A stretch of 5,815 nt of DNA from an uncultured Coriobacteriaceae bacterium (GTDB taxonomy: Bacteria > Actinomycetota > Coriobacteriia > Coriobacteriales > Eggerthellaceae): assembly GCA_900550385.1 (NCBI GenBank), contig URRZ01000108.1, positions 1 to 5,815 on the forward strand. Reading direction: 5' to 3'. Below the pieces are notes generated by a model. It saw only the letters and a program-made list of their open reading frames with translations. It did not search any database and was not told where the DNA came from. Positions 1 through 5,522 of this stretch are shown here, piece after piece (positions within the stretch are counted from its first letter, which is position 1; each line of letters begins with the position of its first letter). Position numbers and translations under genes: made by a program.

Positions 1-300
1 TCCAGATCGTTGTTTTCGCCCGCTGAGCTGGGCCTATGCCGGAATCTCTCCCACAGAAACCACCGAAGAGCCCAAAAATGAGTAGGGCTTTAATCGGTCT
101 CGCGAAATGCCTGACGGGAAGCGCGTCGATGCGGCGACGTGTATCTTGGGACTCGGAAAAACGCTCTTTTCCGAGAAAACTGCTACATGGGCTACATTGA
201 GCTGCACAGTTTGCCGGATTTAGCGCGATGAGAAGCCTTCCCGGCAGATCGAAGCGACTCCCCAGCAAGATTCGACGGTTGCAGTTGCAGCGATAACCGC
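1..300. other. Gene-free left end
   Basis: I see no supportable gene here. Forward frames entering from the left edge stop at 24-26, 79-81 and 83-85, so at most a few terminal residues of an upstream gene could be present, and I cannot choose a frame. A 54-codon frame (ATG 36, stop 198-200) lacks a convincing ribosome binding site and runs through the hairpin at 152-175. Visible structure is a weak five-pair stem AGCCC/GGGCT (69-73 with 85-89) followed by TTTAA, a perfect nine-pair dyad (listed separately), and a near-duplicate GCTACAT/GGCTACAT around 183-197. The composition is less GC-biased than in the genes, which fits intergenic DNA. Confidence 0.5.
152..175. repeat. Perfect 9-bp inverted repeat with 6-nt spacer
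   Basis: The arms CTCGGAAAA (152-160) and TTTTCCGAG (167-175) are perfect reverse complements around a six-base spacer. There is no T-run after the stem on either strand, so it is not a standard intrinsic terminator. It could be an operator dyad or an RNA hairpin; the sequence does not decide. Confidence 0.6.
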
Positions 301-315
301 AATAGCGACGCTATT
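301..315. promoter_or_regulatory. Candidate operator dyad AATAGCG-A-CGCTATT
   Basis: Two perfect seven-base half-sites flank a single central base, the layout of many dimeric repressor operators. Allowing one bulged T (316), the pairing extends by GC/GC on the outside. It lies about 260 bp upstream of the regulator gene that starts at 575. The regulatory role is inferred from symmetry and position; no matching regulator is identified. Confidence 0.3.
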
Positions 316-349
316 TGCAGCAACACCCCAAACCCCCAGTTCACACGCA

Positions 350-369
350 CTGTCAAGCCCTTTTGACAG
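350..369 (+). promoter_or_regulatory. Dyad CTGTCAA-N6-TTGACAG containing a consensus -35 hexamer
   Basis: The arms 350-356 and 363-369 are perfect reverse complements with a six-base spacer, and the right arm contains TTGACA (363-368), identical to the sigma-70 -35 consensus. No good -10 hexamer lies 16-18 bases downstream, where the sequence is GC-rich. It is therefore either an operator or a promoter with a poor -10. It lies about 205 bp before the start of the XRE-type regulator, so autoregulation through this dyad is possible but is inference only. Confidence 0.3.
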
Positions 370-486
370 CTCTAGCGCGCCCGGTGCGAGCGATGTCGGG
401 AGCTTTTGATGGTAGCATGGACGCCGTCATGGCAACCTTTGATCAGCCGGAGGGAGAACGCGCCCTCGACGGCATCGGAAGACCCC

Positions 487-558
487 GCGGTGCCGGACAA
501 CTCGGCAGCACCGGACAATTCGGCGGTGCCCGGCAACCGGGTGGCATCGGACGACGCA
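487..558. repeat. Four imperfect 18-bp tandem repeats upstream of the regulator gene
   Basis: The units are 487-504, 505-522, 523-540 and 541-558. Units 1 and 2 are the most alike, sharing CCGGACAA and TCGGC; units 3 and 4 are more diverged. The period is a multiple of three. Read in the frame of 487 the repeat gives AVPDNS, AAPDNS, AVPGNR, VASDDA, with mostly G/C third positions, although no gene in that frame can be supported. The array ends four bases before the ribosome binding site (562-569) of the gene at 575. It may be a decayed coding tract or a length-variable leader segment. Confidence 0.6.
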
Positions 559-574
559 AGCAGGAAGGGTTCAC

Positions 575-1168
575 GTGGAGCTGGCGGAGCAGATCAGGCA
601 ACGGCGCGTCGAGCGCGGCATGTCCCAGGAGGATCTCGCCGAGCGCATCTACGTTTCGCGCCAAACCATCAGCTCGTGGGAGAACGACAAGACCTACCCC
701 GACGTGCAGAGCCTGCTTCTGCTGAGCGTGCTGTTCGACACGACCGTGGACGAGCTGATCAAAGGAGATGTGAAGACAATGGAAGAAATCGTCAACAGCA
801 AAGAGACCTACAAGGCCATGACACGCTGGGCGCTGGGCGGATTGGCCGTGGTGGTGCTCGCCGTCATCATGCTGGTCGTCGGATACGGGATCCTGGATTG
901 GGGCTTCGCGCCATCGATCATCATCTTCTTTTTGATCTGGGGCATCGGCATGGCAATGCTCATGCAATGTGAGCGCATCAAGAAGCGCTACGATTTGGTG
1001 ACCTATCGCGAGATCCTCGCCTTCTCGAAGGGCGAAGCGGTCGACCGCGACAATCCCAAGAGCCGCCGCGCCCGCGAGCATCGGACAATGAAGGCCGTCG
1101 CGGTCATGCTGGTCGCAGCGGCGACCGGCGCGGTCATCGGCTGGCTGTCGGCACCGTACATCCTGTAG
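575..1168 (+). CDS. XRE-family HTH regulator with C-terminal membrane domain
   Basis: A 197-residue probable membrane-bound transcriptional regulator. Residues 2-64 form a Cro/C1-type (XRE) DNA-binding domain: RGMSQEDLAERIYVSRQTISSWEND (14-38) holds the helix-turn-helix, with SRQTISSWE as the usual recognition helix, and the domain closes with DELIKGD (59-65). Hydrophobic spans at about 85-107 and 112-130 form a membrane hairpin, and a third lies at about 173-193 after a charged, probably cytoplasmic stretch (133-171). The start is GTG 575: AGGAAGGG at 562-569 is a good ribosome binding site five bases upstream, and XRE proteins usually begin just where this one does. Membrane-anchored XRE proteins are often expressed with a transport or stress module; here the next gene is a small unknown protein 125 bp downstream. 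The DNA targets and signal are not visible. An internal AAAGGAG (761-767) precedes in-frame ATG 779. Confidence 0.88.
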   Translation: MELAEQIRQRRVERGMSQEDLAERIYVSRQTISSWENDKTYPDVQSLLLLSVLFDTTVDELIKGDVKTMEEIVNSKETYKAMTRWALGGLAVVVLAVIMLVVGYGILDWGFAPSIIIFFLIWGIGMAMLMQCERIKKRYDLVTYREILAFSKGEAVDRDNPKSRRAREHRTMKAVAVMLVAAATGAVIGWLSAPYIL

Positions 1169-1293
1169 CGGGCACGACGCTGCGCCACCGCGACAATTCA
1201 GCGGCCTGATCGGCACGGCACCGCAACGCCTCGCAGTAGCACGGCGGCAACGCCGAATGCGACTTCGAACCCCTCTCCCGAAAGGAATGCGTC

Positions 1294-1575
1294 ATGGGAT
1301 TGTTCTCGAAAACAGCCGAATCCGACACCTACCAACTCGTCAAGCCGAACCTCGTCGAGAAGGACGGCAACCTGCATGCGGTGATGGCGTGCTCGTACAA
1401 CACCTGGACCACCACGAAGTTCCACTGCAACGAAAGCTACACGCAGGAGATCGACGCCGTGCTGCAGGGCATGCAGGCGGACGGCTACGAGATCGTGGGC
1501 ATCCAGCACGTCCCCATGGCGAACGGCACCGGTTTCGGCGCCGTCACCATCACGACGCTGATCACGTACCGCTAG
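1294..1575 (+). CDS. Small conserved-looking protein of unknown function
   Basis: A 93-residue protein I do not recognise. ATG 1294 follows AAAGGA (1281-1286) with seven bases between, a convincing ribosome binding site, and the codons are strongly G/C-ending, so I take the gene as real. There is no signal peptide or membrane span. The predicted order is a basic N-terminus, a strand around 26-34, a helix around 49-62 (EIDAVLQGMQADG), then GYEIVGIQHVP (64-74) and a terminal strand AVTITTLITYR (83-93). A helix followed by G-(W/Y)-E-(L/I)-V and a closing strand recalls small DUF4177-like proteins, but that is only an analogy of pattern. Cysteines lie at 33 and 45. It follows the regulator by 125 bp containing a weak CGGCG-GCAA-CGCCG stem (1242-1255), so co-transcription is possible. 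Its 3' side runs into the palindrome at 1614. Confidence 0.75.
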   Translation: MGLFSKTAESDTYQLVKPNLVEKDGNLHAVMACSYNTWTTTKFHCNESYTQEIDAVLQGMQADGYEIVGIQHVPMANGTGFGAVTITTLITYR

Positions 1576-1613
1576 AGGCGCCGCGCCGCCACTCCGCGGC
1601 CGCAAAGCAAAGG

Positions 1614-1682
1614 GTGCCAAAGGGACACATCTAATGGCACGCTGGCAGCGCCAGCGTGCCATTAGATGTGTCCCTTTGGCAC
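1614..1682. repeat. 69-bp perfect palindrome: two inverted 27-bp REP-like units
   Basis: The arms 1614-1646 and 1650-1682 are perfectly complementary over 33 bp around a three-base centre (AGC). Each end is a 27-bp unit (1614-1640 and, inverted, 1656-1682) beginning GTGCCA and ending TGGCAC, so each unit can also form its own six-pair hairpin. The central 15 bp (1641-1655) is itself GCTGGC-AGC-GCCAGC. The units carry AAGGGACA at positions 7-14, as does the hairpin at 5454-5480. The element lies between convergent genes, 38 bp after the stop at 1575 and 49 bp before the stop at 1732, and would form a very stable hairpin in either transcript. There is no T-run, so it is not a classical intrinsic terminator but could stop or protect transcripts. 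Confidence 0.9.
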
Positions 1683-1731
1683 GGCGGGAAGACGGACGCG
1701 CCGTTGCACCGCGGCCCGTTGCCGGGCGGCG

Positions 1732-2916
1732 TTACTCTGCGGCTTCGGCGAAATCCCGTTCTATCTGGCCGATCTTCTTGCGGAAGACGATGGTCAGCAC
1801 AGCGCCCGCCACGATGAACACCTCTAGGACGAGCCACATGGGCTGATACCCCGTCACGCCGGCGATGGAGCCCGCCAGCACCGGGCCGATGATGTTGGCG
1901 GCGTCGATGCCGATGAAGCACGCGCTGCTGGCGGCGCCGCGCCGTTCGGGCGGGACGCTTTCCATGCAGCATGCCTGCAGAAGCGGGCCGGCGGCGCCGT
2001 AGCCGAACGCCGAGAGCACCGCCGCGATCAGGAACTTCCACAGCGTGTCGGCCTGGCTGATCACCACGAACGAGAACGCGAAGCACACCATGGAGGGCAG
2101 GATGACCTTCACCAAGCCGAACTTGTCGGCGAGCTTACCGGTGAAGGGGCGGCTGAACAGCATCAGCACGGCGTTCACCGTGAAGTACAGGCCGATGTTG
2201 TCCACGCCGCGCTCCTCCGCGTACAGCGCCAGGAACGAATTGACGTTGCAGAAAGCGATGACCAGAAGCGACGCGATGCTCACCGGGACGATAGCCTCGA
2301 AGGCGAAGAAGCTGTTGGGCGTGATCTTGAAGGGGCGGCGCTTGTGCGGCGGCTCCTTCACCATCAGCGCGCAGCCGACGGCGACGAGCATGACCACGCC
2401 CGCGATGGCGAACGCGGCGTTGTAGCCGAACGCGTCCGAAAGCGTCAGGCCCACCATCGGCCCGATCGCCATGCAGGCGGCCTGCGCCAGCGAGAAGTAG
2501 CCGATGCCCGAGTTCACGCGCTCACGCGGGAGCGTGTCGGTCGCCATGGCGAGGCAGCATGTGAACGAGAACGCCATGGCCGAGCCCTGCAGCAAGCGCG
2601 CGATGACGACCACCACGATGTTGGTCGAGACGCTGAACACGCAATACGAGGCCGCCACGGCGACAAGCGATATGACCAGGATCTTCTTGCGGCTGAACGC
2701 GTCGATGGCGGGCGCCGAGACGATCTTGAACCCAAGCGACGTGTACGCGAACGCGCTGACGGCGAAGCCCACCAGCACGGTGGAGGCCCCCAGCCAGTCG
2801 GCGTACAGCGCGATGAGCACGTTCACCATCTGCTGCCCCATCGCCAACGCGCCGTTGGCGATGAAGATGCTGATGAACGCCGGCGTCCAGATCCTTCCCT
2901 TCGATTCCCCGTCCAA
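1732..2916 (-). CDS. Major facilitator superfamily (MFS) transporter
   Basis: A 394-residue inner-membrane secondary transporter with the length and hydrophobic pattern of a 12-helix MFS permease. The first helix starts near residue 12. The loop between helices 2 and 3 has a degenerate motif A, SAPAIDAFSRKKI (67-79). Helix 4 has ARLLQG (106-111), and GYFSLAQAACMAIGPMVG (139-156) resembles the helix-5 motif C of exporters. The second half repeats motif A as GKLADKFG (260-267) and has PPERRGAASS (322-331) before helix 11. The substrate cannot be read from sequence; drug or metabolite efflux is the family default. The start is TTG 2916, the first possible start codon after an in-frame TAG, preceded only by a weak GGGGCGG, so translation probably depends on coupling to the ATPase gene 15 nt upstream. 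Its 3' side has a small GCCCG-GCAA-CGGGC stem (1714-1727), then the palindrome at 1614-1682. Confidence 0.88.
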   Translation of the reverse strand: MDGESKGRIWTPAFISIFIANGALAMGQQMVNVLIALYADWLGASTVLVGFAVSAFAYTSLGFKIVSAPAIDAFSRKKILVISLVAVAASYCVFSVSTNIVVVVIARLLQGSAMAFSFTCCLAMATDTLPRERVNSGIGYFSLAQAACMAIGPMVGLTLSDAFGYNAAFAIAGVVMLVAVGCALMVKEPPHKRRPFKITPNSFFAFEAIVPVSIASLLVIAFCNVNSFLALYAEERGVDNIGLYFTVNAVLMLFSRPFTGKLADKFGLVKVILPSMVCFAFSFVVISQADTLWKFLIAAVLSAFGYGAAGPLLQACCMESVPPERRGAASSACFIGIDAANIIGPVLAGSIAGVTGYQPMWLVLEVFIVAGAVLTIVFRKKIGQIERDFAEAAE

Positions 2917-2931
2917 CGCGACCGCCCCGCC

Positions 2932-3867
2932 CTAGGAGATGTGCCCTAGGAAGTCCTTCGTGCGGTCGGACTGCGGGTTGTCGAACACCTCGTCGGGCGT
3001 GCCCTGCTCGACGATGACGCCGCCGTCCATAAACACCACGCGGTCGGCAACGTCGCGGGCGAAGCCCATCTCGTGGGTCACGACGATCATCGTCATGCCC
3101 TCGCGCGCGAGCTCCTTCATGACGTTGAGCACGTCGCGCACGAGCTCCGGGTCGAGCGCGCTGGTGGCCTCGTCGAACAGCATCACGTGCGGGCTCATCG
3201 CCAAGGCGCGCGCGATGGCCACGCGCTGCTGCTGGCCGCCGGAAAGCTGGCTGGGCTTGTAGTCCACGCGCTCGCCCAAGCCCACGCGCTCCAGCTGCTC
3301 GACCGCGATCTTCTCAGCCTCCTCCTTGGAGCGCTTCAGCACCTTGGTCTGCGCCAGCATCACGTTCTTCTTGGCCGTGAGGTGCGGGAACAGGTTGAAG
3401 TTCTGGAACACCATGCCCACCTTGGCGCGCACCTTGTTGATGTCGGTGTCCTTGGCGGTGATCTCGGTGTCCTCGAAGAAGATCTGGCCGCCGGTGGGCT
3501 CTTCCAAACGGTTGATGCAGCGCAGCATGGTGGACTTGCCCGAGCCGGACGGGCCTAGGATCACGACCACCTCGCCGCGATAGACGTCCAGGTCGACCCC
3601 GCGAAGGACCACCAGGTCATCGAAGCTCTTCTGCAGGTTGCGGATGCGCACGATGGGCTCCTCGCCCGCTGCCCTGCGCTCCCGCTCCACCGCGACGGGC
3701 GCGGTGTGCTGGACGCCGTCGGCGGGCTTGTCGACCACGGTGGCCGCCTGCGTCTGGACGCCGGCGGCCACCTGCGCCTCGGGTGCTGCCTGCGCTTCGG
3801 GTGCGGCCTGCGCCGCCTCGTCCGCAGCCTCGGATGCGGGAACCTGCTTGTTCTCCAAATCGGTCAT
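2932..3867 (-). CDS. Polar amino-acid ABC transporter ATPase (GlnQ/HisP-type)
   Basis: A 311-residue ATP-binding subunit that powers the adjacent permease from the cytoplasmic side. All ABC motifs are intact: Walker A GPSGSGKST (105-113), Q-loop VFQNFNLFPHLT (153-164, Q155), signature LSGGQQQR (208-215), Walker B with catalytic glutamate MLFDEATSALDP (229-240, E233) and H-loop histidine H265. FQNFNLFPHLT and the ending VFDNPQSDRTKDFL are typical of the polar amino-acid uptake family. The ATPase core starts at about residue 71. The first 70 residues are an added low-complexity segment rich in Ala, Pro, Glu and Gln, including a six-residue repeat APEAQA/APEAQV (22-33), acidic over its first 50 residues; family members are usually about 240-250 residues. 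The start is ATG 3867 with GGGAGAGG eight bases upstream. It lies 15 nt after the permease stop. Confidence 0.95.
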   Translation of the reverse strand: MTDLENKQVPASEAADEAAQAAPEAQAAPEAQVAAGVQTQAATVVDKPADGVQHTAPVAVERERRAAGEEPIVRIRNLQKSFDDLVVLRGVDLDVYRGEVVVILGPSGSGKSTMLRCINRLEEPTGGQIFFEDTEITAKDTDINKVRAKVGMVFQNFNLFPHLTAKKNVMLAQTKVLKRSKEEAEKIAVEQLERVGLGERVDYKPSQLSGGQQQRVAIARALAMSPHVMLFDEATSALDPELVRDVLNVMKELAREGMTMIVVTHEMGFARDVADRVVFMDGGVIVEQGTPDEVFDNPQSDRTKDFLGHIS

Positions 3868-3882
3868 CTCTGCATCCTCTCC

Positions 3883-5322
3883 CTACAGGCTCGACATCTG
3901 CTCGGGCGTGATGCCCGGATTGCTTCCGTTGCCGCGCGCGGCGTCGGCGGCATCGCGCGTCTCGGCGGCGGGACGGCCCGCCATGTCCTTCACCACGCCG
4001 CGCTTCTTCGCGCGCTTCTTCTTGGGCGTCGCCTGGCCGGTGTCGTTGCCGGCGAGGCGCGCCTCCAGCTTACCGACCACCTTGGCCAGCGGCAGCGTGA
4101 TGATCAGGTAGAACAGCGCCGCCACGATGTAGGGGGTGATGGAGCCGGTGGCCGCCACGATGGTCTTGGCGTACATGACGATCTCCATCACGCCCACGGC
4201 GGCCAGCATGGAGGTGTCCTTGTACAGCAGGATGAACTCGCTGGTCATCGTGGGGATGACGCGGCGGATGGTCTGCGGGATGATGACGAACAGCATCGTT
4301 TGGGCGCCGTTCATGCCCAGGCTGCGCGACGCCTCGAACTGGCCCTTGGGGATGGACTGGATGCCCGCGCGGAAGATCTCGCACAGGTACGCGCCCGAGT
4401 TCATGAACAGCACGATCACGCCCAAGGGGAACGACGGGATCTGCACGCCGGCCAGCGGCAGGCCGAAGAACGCGATGTAGATCTGCAGGAACAGCGGCGT
4501 GCCGCGCACCACGTTGACGTAGGTGGTGGCGATGCCGCGCAGCACGCGGAACTTCGACATGCGCATGAGCGACAGCACGAAGCCCAGCGGGATGGCCAGC
4601 GGGAACGCGCACGCGACGATGGCGATGGCCTGCAGGAAGCCCCAGAACACCACCGGCAGGCTGGTGACCAGCAGGATGGGGTTCAGGAACAGCCGCAGGA
4701 ACGTATTGGAGTTCCACGCCTGCACCCATTCCTGGTCGGCCAGACTGTTGCCCAGCTGCTCGAAGAAGTCCACGCCCGCGACCGTGATGGCCGGGACGTC
4801 GGCGATGTCGTGCTGGGTGCCGTCGGAGAGCGTGTAGGTGCCCGTCACCTGCATCTGGCCGCCCGCGGCGGGGAAGAACACGCCGTAGATCTCCAGGCGC
4901 AGCCTGCCCTCGTCGGTGATGGGCTCGGCGAACTCGGCGACGAAGTCCTGCCCCTCAGCCTTGAACTCCGCGTCGGGGTAGTTGCGCGTCATGCGATCGG
5001 CGCCGGTCAGCAGCGTGGCGCGCGCGTTGTCCAGCGAGAACGTGGTGCCCTCGGGCAGCGTGAGCGTCACGGACTGGACGCCCTCGCCCGCCGCGACCTC
5101 GGCGTCCCACTGGATGCGCGTCTCGGTGGCGCCCAGGATGTCGTTGCTGCCGGCGGCATCGTCGTTCGGGCGCGCCGAGCAGCCCTCGGTCTCGAGCGCG
5201 AGCGCCTGCGAGGGCGCGAAGCCCAGCGCCAGCGTCGCGGCGAGCGCCAGGGCGAACGCGGCCAGAATGAACGAGCGGACTTTGGCGAGCCTGCCATGTT
5301 GCATGTTCTGCATGTCTCTCAT
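3883..5322 (-). CDS. Amino-acid ABC transporter permease with secreted N-terminal domain
   Basis: A 479-residue membrane subunit in three parts. Residues 1-42 are a signal peptide (basic stretch RLAKVR, hydrophobic 18-35, AxA-type site ALA-L at 40-43). Residues 43 to about 185 form a hydrophilic domain rich in predicted beta strands (e.g. GVQSVTLTLP 81-90, LRLEIYGVFF 141-150), which I cannot assign to a family. Residues from about 210 to 420 are the transmembrane domain of the His/Glu/Gln/Arg/opine permease family, with VVRGTPLFLQIY (271-282), the EAA loop EIFRAGIQSIPKGQFEASRSLGM (315-337, which contacts the ATPase) and LLYKDTSMLAAVG (365-377). The tail (421-479) is cytoplasmic, with a basic patch PKKKRAKKRG (433-442). 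Family permeases are usually 215-250 residues. ATG 5322 has a poor ribosome binding site; the in-frame ATGs at 5313 and 5304 are alternatives. As the only permease gene here it probably acts as a homodimer. Confidence 0.93.
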   Translation of the reverse strand: MRDMQNMQHGRLAKVRSFILAAFALALAATLALGFAPSQALALETEGCSARPNDDAAGSNDILGATETRIQWDAEVAAGEGVQSVTLTLPEGTTFSLDNARATLLTGADRMTRNYPDAEFKAEGQDFVAEFAEPITDEGRLRLEIYGVFFPAAGGQMQVTGTYTLSDGTQHDIADVPAITVAGVDFFEQLGNSLADQEWVQAWNSNTFLRLFLNPILLVTSLPVVFWGFLQAIAIVACAFPLAIPLGFVLSLMRMSKFRVLRGIATTYVNVVRGTPLFLQIYIAFFGLPLAGVQIPSFPLGVIVLFMNSGAYLCEIFRAGIQSIPKGQFEASRSLGMNGAQTMLFVIIPQTIRRVIPTMTSEFILLYKDTSMLAAVGVMEIVMYAKTIVAATGSITPYIVAALFYLIITLPLAKVVGKLEARLAGNDTGQATPKKKRAKKRGVVKDMAGRPAAETRDAADAARGNGSNPGITPEQMSSL

Positions 5323-5344
5323 TTCTCGTGAAAGCGATCAACTG

Positions 5345-5375
5345 CCGCAGAGCCTCTTGCAAAGAGCCCCTGCGG
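5345..5375 (-). promoter_or_regulatory. Leader stem-loop upstream of the transporter operon
   Basis: On the minus strand CCGCAG and CTGCGG close a 14-position stem with one G-G mismatch and a three-base loop (UGC). One position (5351/5369) pairs only as G-U in minus-strand RNA, so the fold is better in the leader transcript than on the other strand. It ends 22 nt before the permease ATG. A second, weaker stem CCCTTG/CAAGGG (5403-5408 with 5422-5427) lies further upstream in the same leader. Neither is followed by a U-run, so a terminator role is not supported. An effect on translation or mRNA stability of the operon is possible. No clear promoter hexamers are visible upstream. Confidence 0.35.
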
Positions 5376-5453
5376 CGGGTGATCTCAGTACCTCGAAAGG
5401 CCCCCTTGAACGCAAGCGACCCAAGGGAGACGCTGCGCTTCTGCTGCAAGAAT

Positions 5454-5480
5454 GTGAAAAAGTGACTGTCCCTTTTTCAC
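5454..5480 (-). repeat. 27-bp REP-like hairpin, same family as the units at 1614-1682
   Basis: Read on the minus strand it begins GTGAAA, carries AAGGGACA at positions 7-14 and ends TTTCAC. Nine terminal base pairs are perfect (5454-5462 with 5472-5480), with two more inside after one mismatch. Length, end bases GTG/CAC, position of the core and outer six-pair stem all match the unit in the palindrome at 1614-1682, while the variable arm bases have changed together. It lies 131 bp upstream of the permease start in the operon leader. Confidence 0.75.
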
Positions 5481-5522
5481 GCTTGTGTCGCAGGTTGGGC
5501 GCAAGTCAGCGAGAAGCGGTGG

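Noticed and set aside
2..85. Possible C-terminus of an upstream + strand gene (stops at 24, 79 or 83)
   Set aside because: All three forward frames are equally possible over such a short stretch, and none shows the strong G/C third-position bias of the real genes here.
36..200. 54-codon frame starting at ATG 36
   Set aside because: No ribosome binding site, a basic unstructured product, and it runs through the perfect hairpin at 152-175.
363..396. Sigma-70 promoter from TTGACA at 363
   Set aside because: No acceptable -10 hexamer occurs at 16-18 nt spacing (GC-rich). Only the -35-like half is supported, so it is reported as a dyad, not a promoter.
443..1216. 257-codon open frame on the minus strand opposite the regulator
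   Set aside because: It is His/Arg/Asp/Pro-rich low-complexity translation with no motif. It is antisense to a clear XRE protein with a good ribosome binding site.
5179..5181. Cys48 of the permease as a lipoprotein lipid-attachment site
   Set aside because: The preceding residues TEG do not form a lipobox, and the cysteine lies several residues past the hydrophobic core and the better AxA cleavage site at 40-42.
3706..5331. 541-codon open frame on the + strand over the ABC genes
   Set aside because: Its translation is a His/Arg/Gly/Asp-rich mixture, the usual antisense shadow of GC-rich genes. The minus strand carries intact ABC transporter motifs over the same bases.
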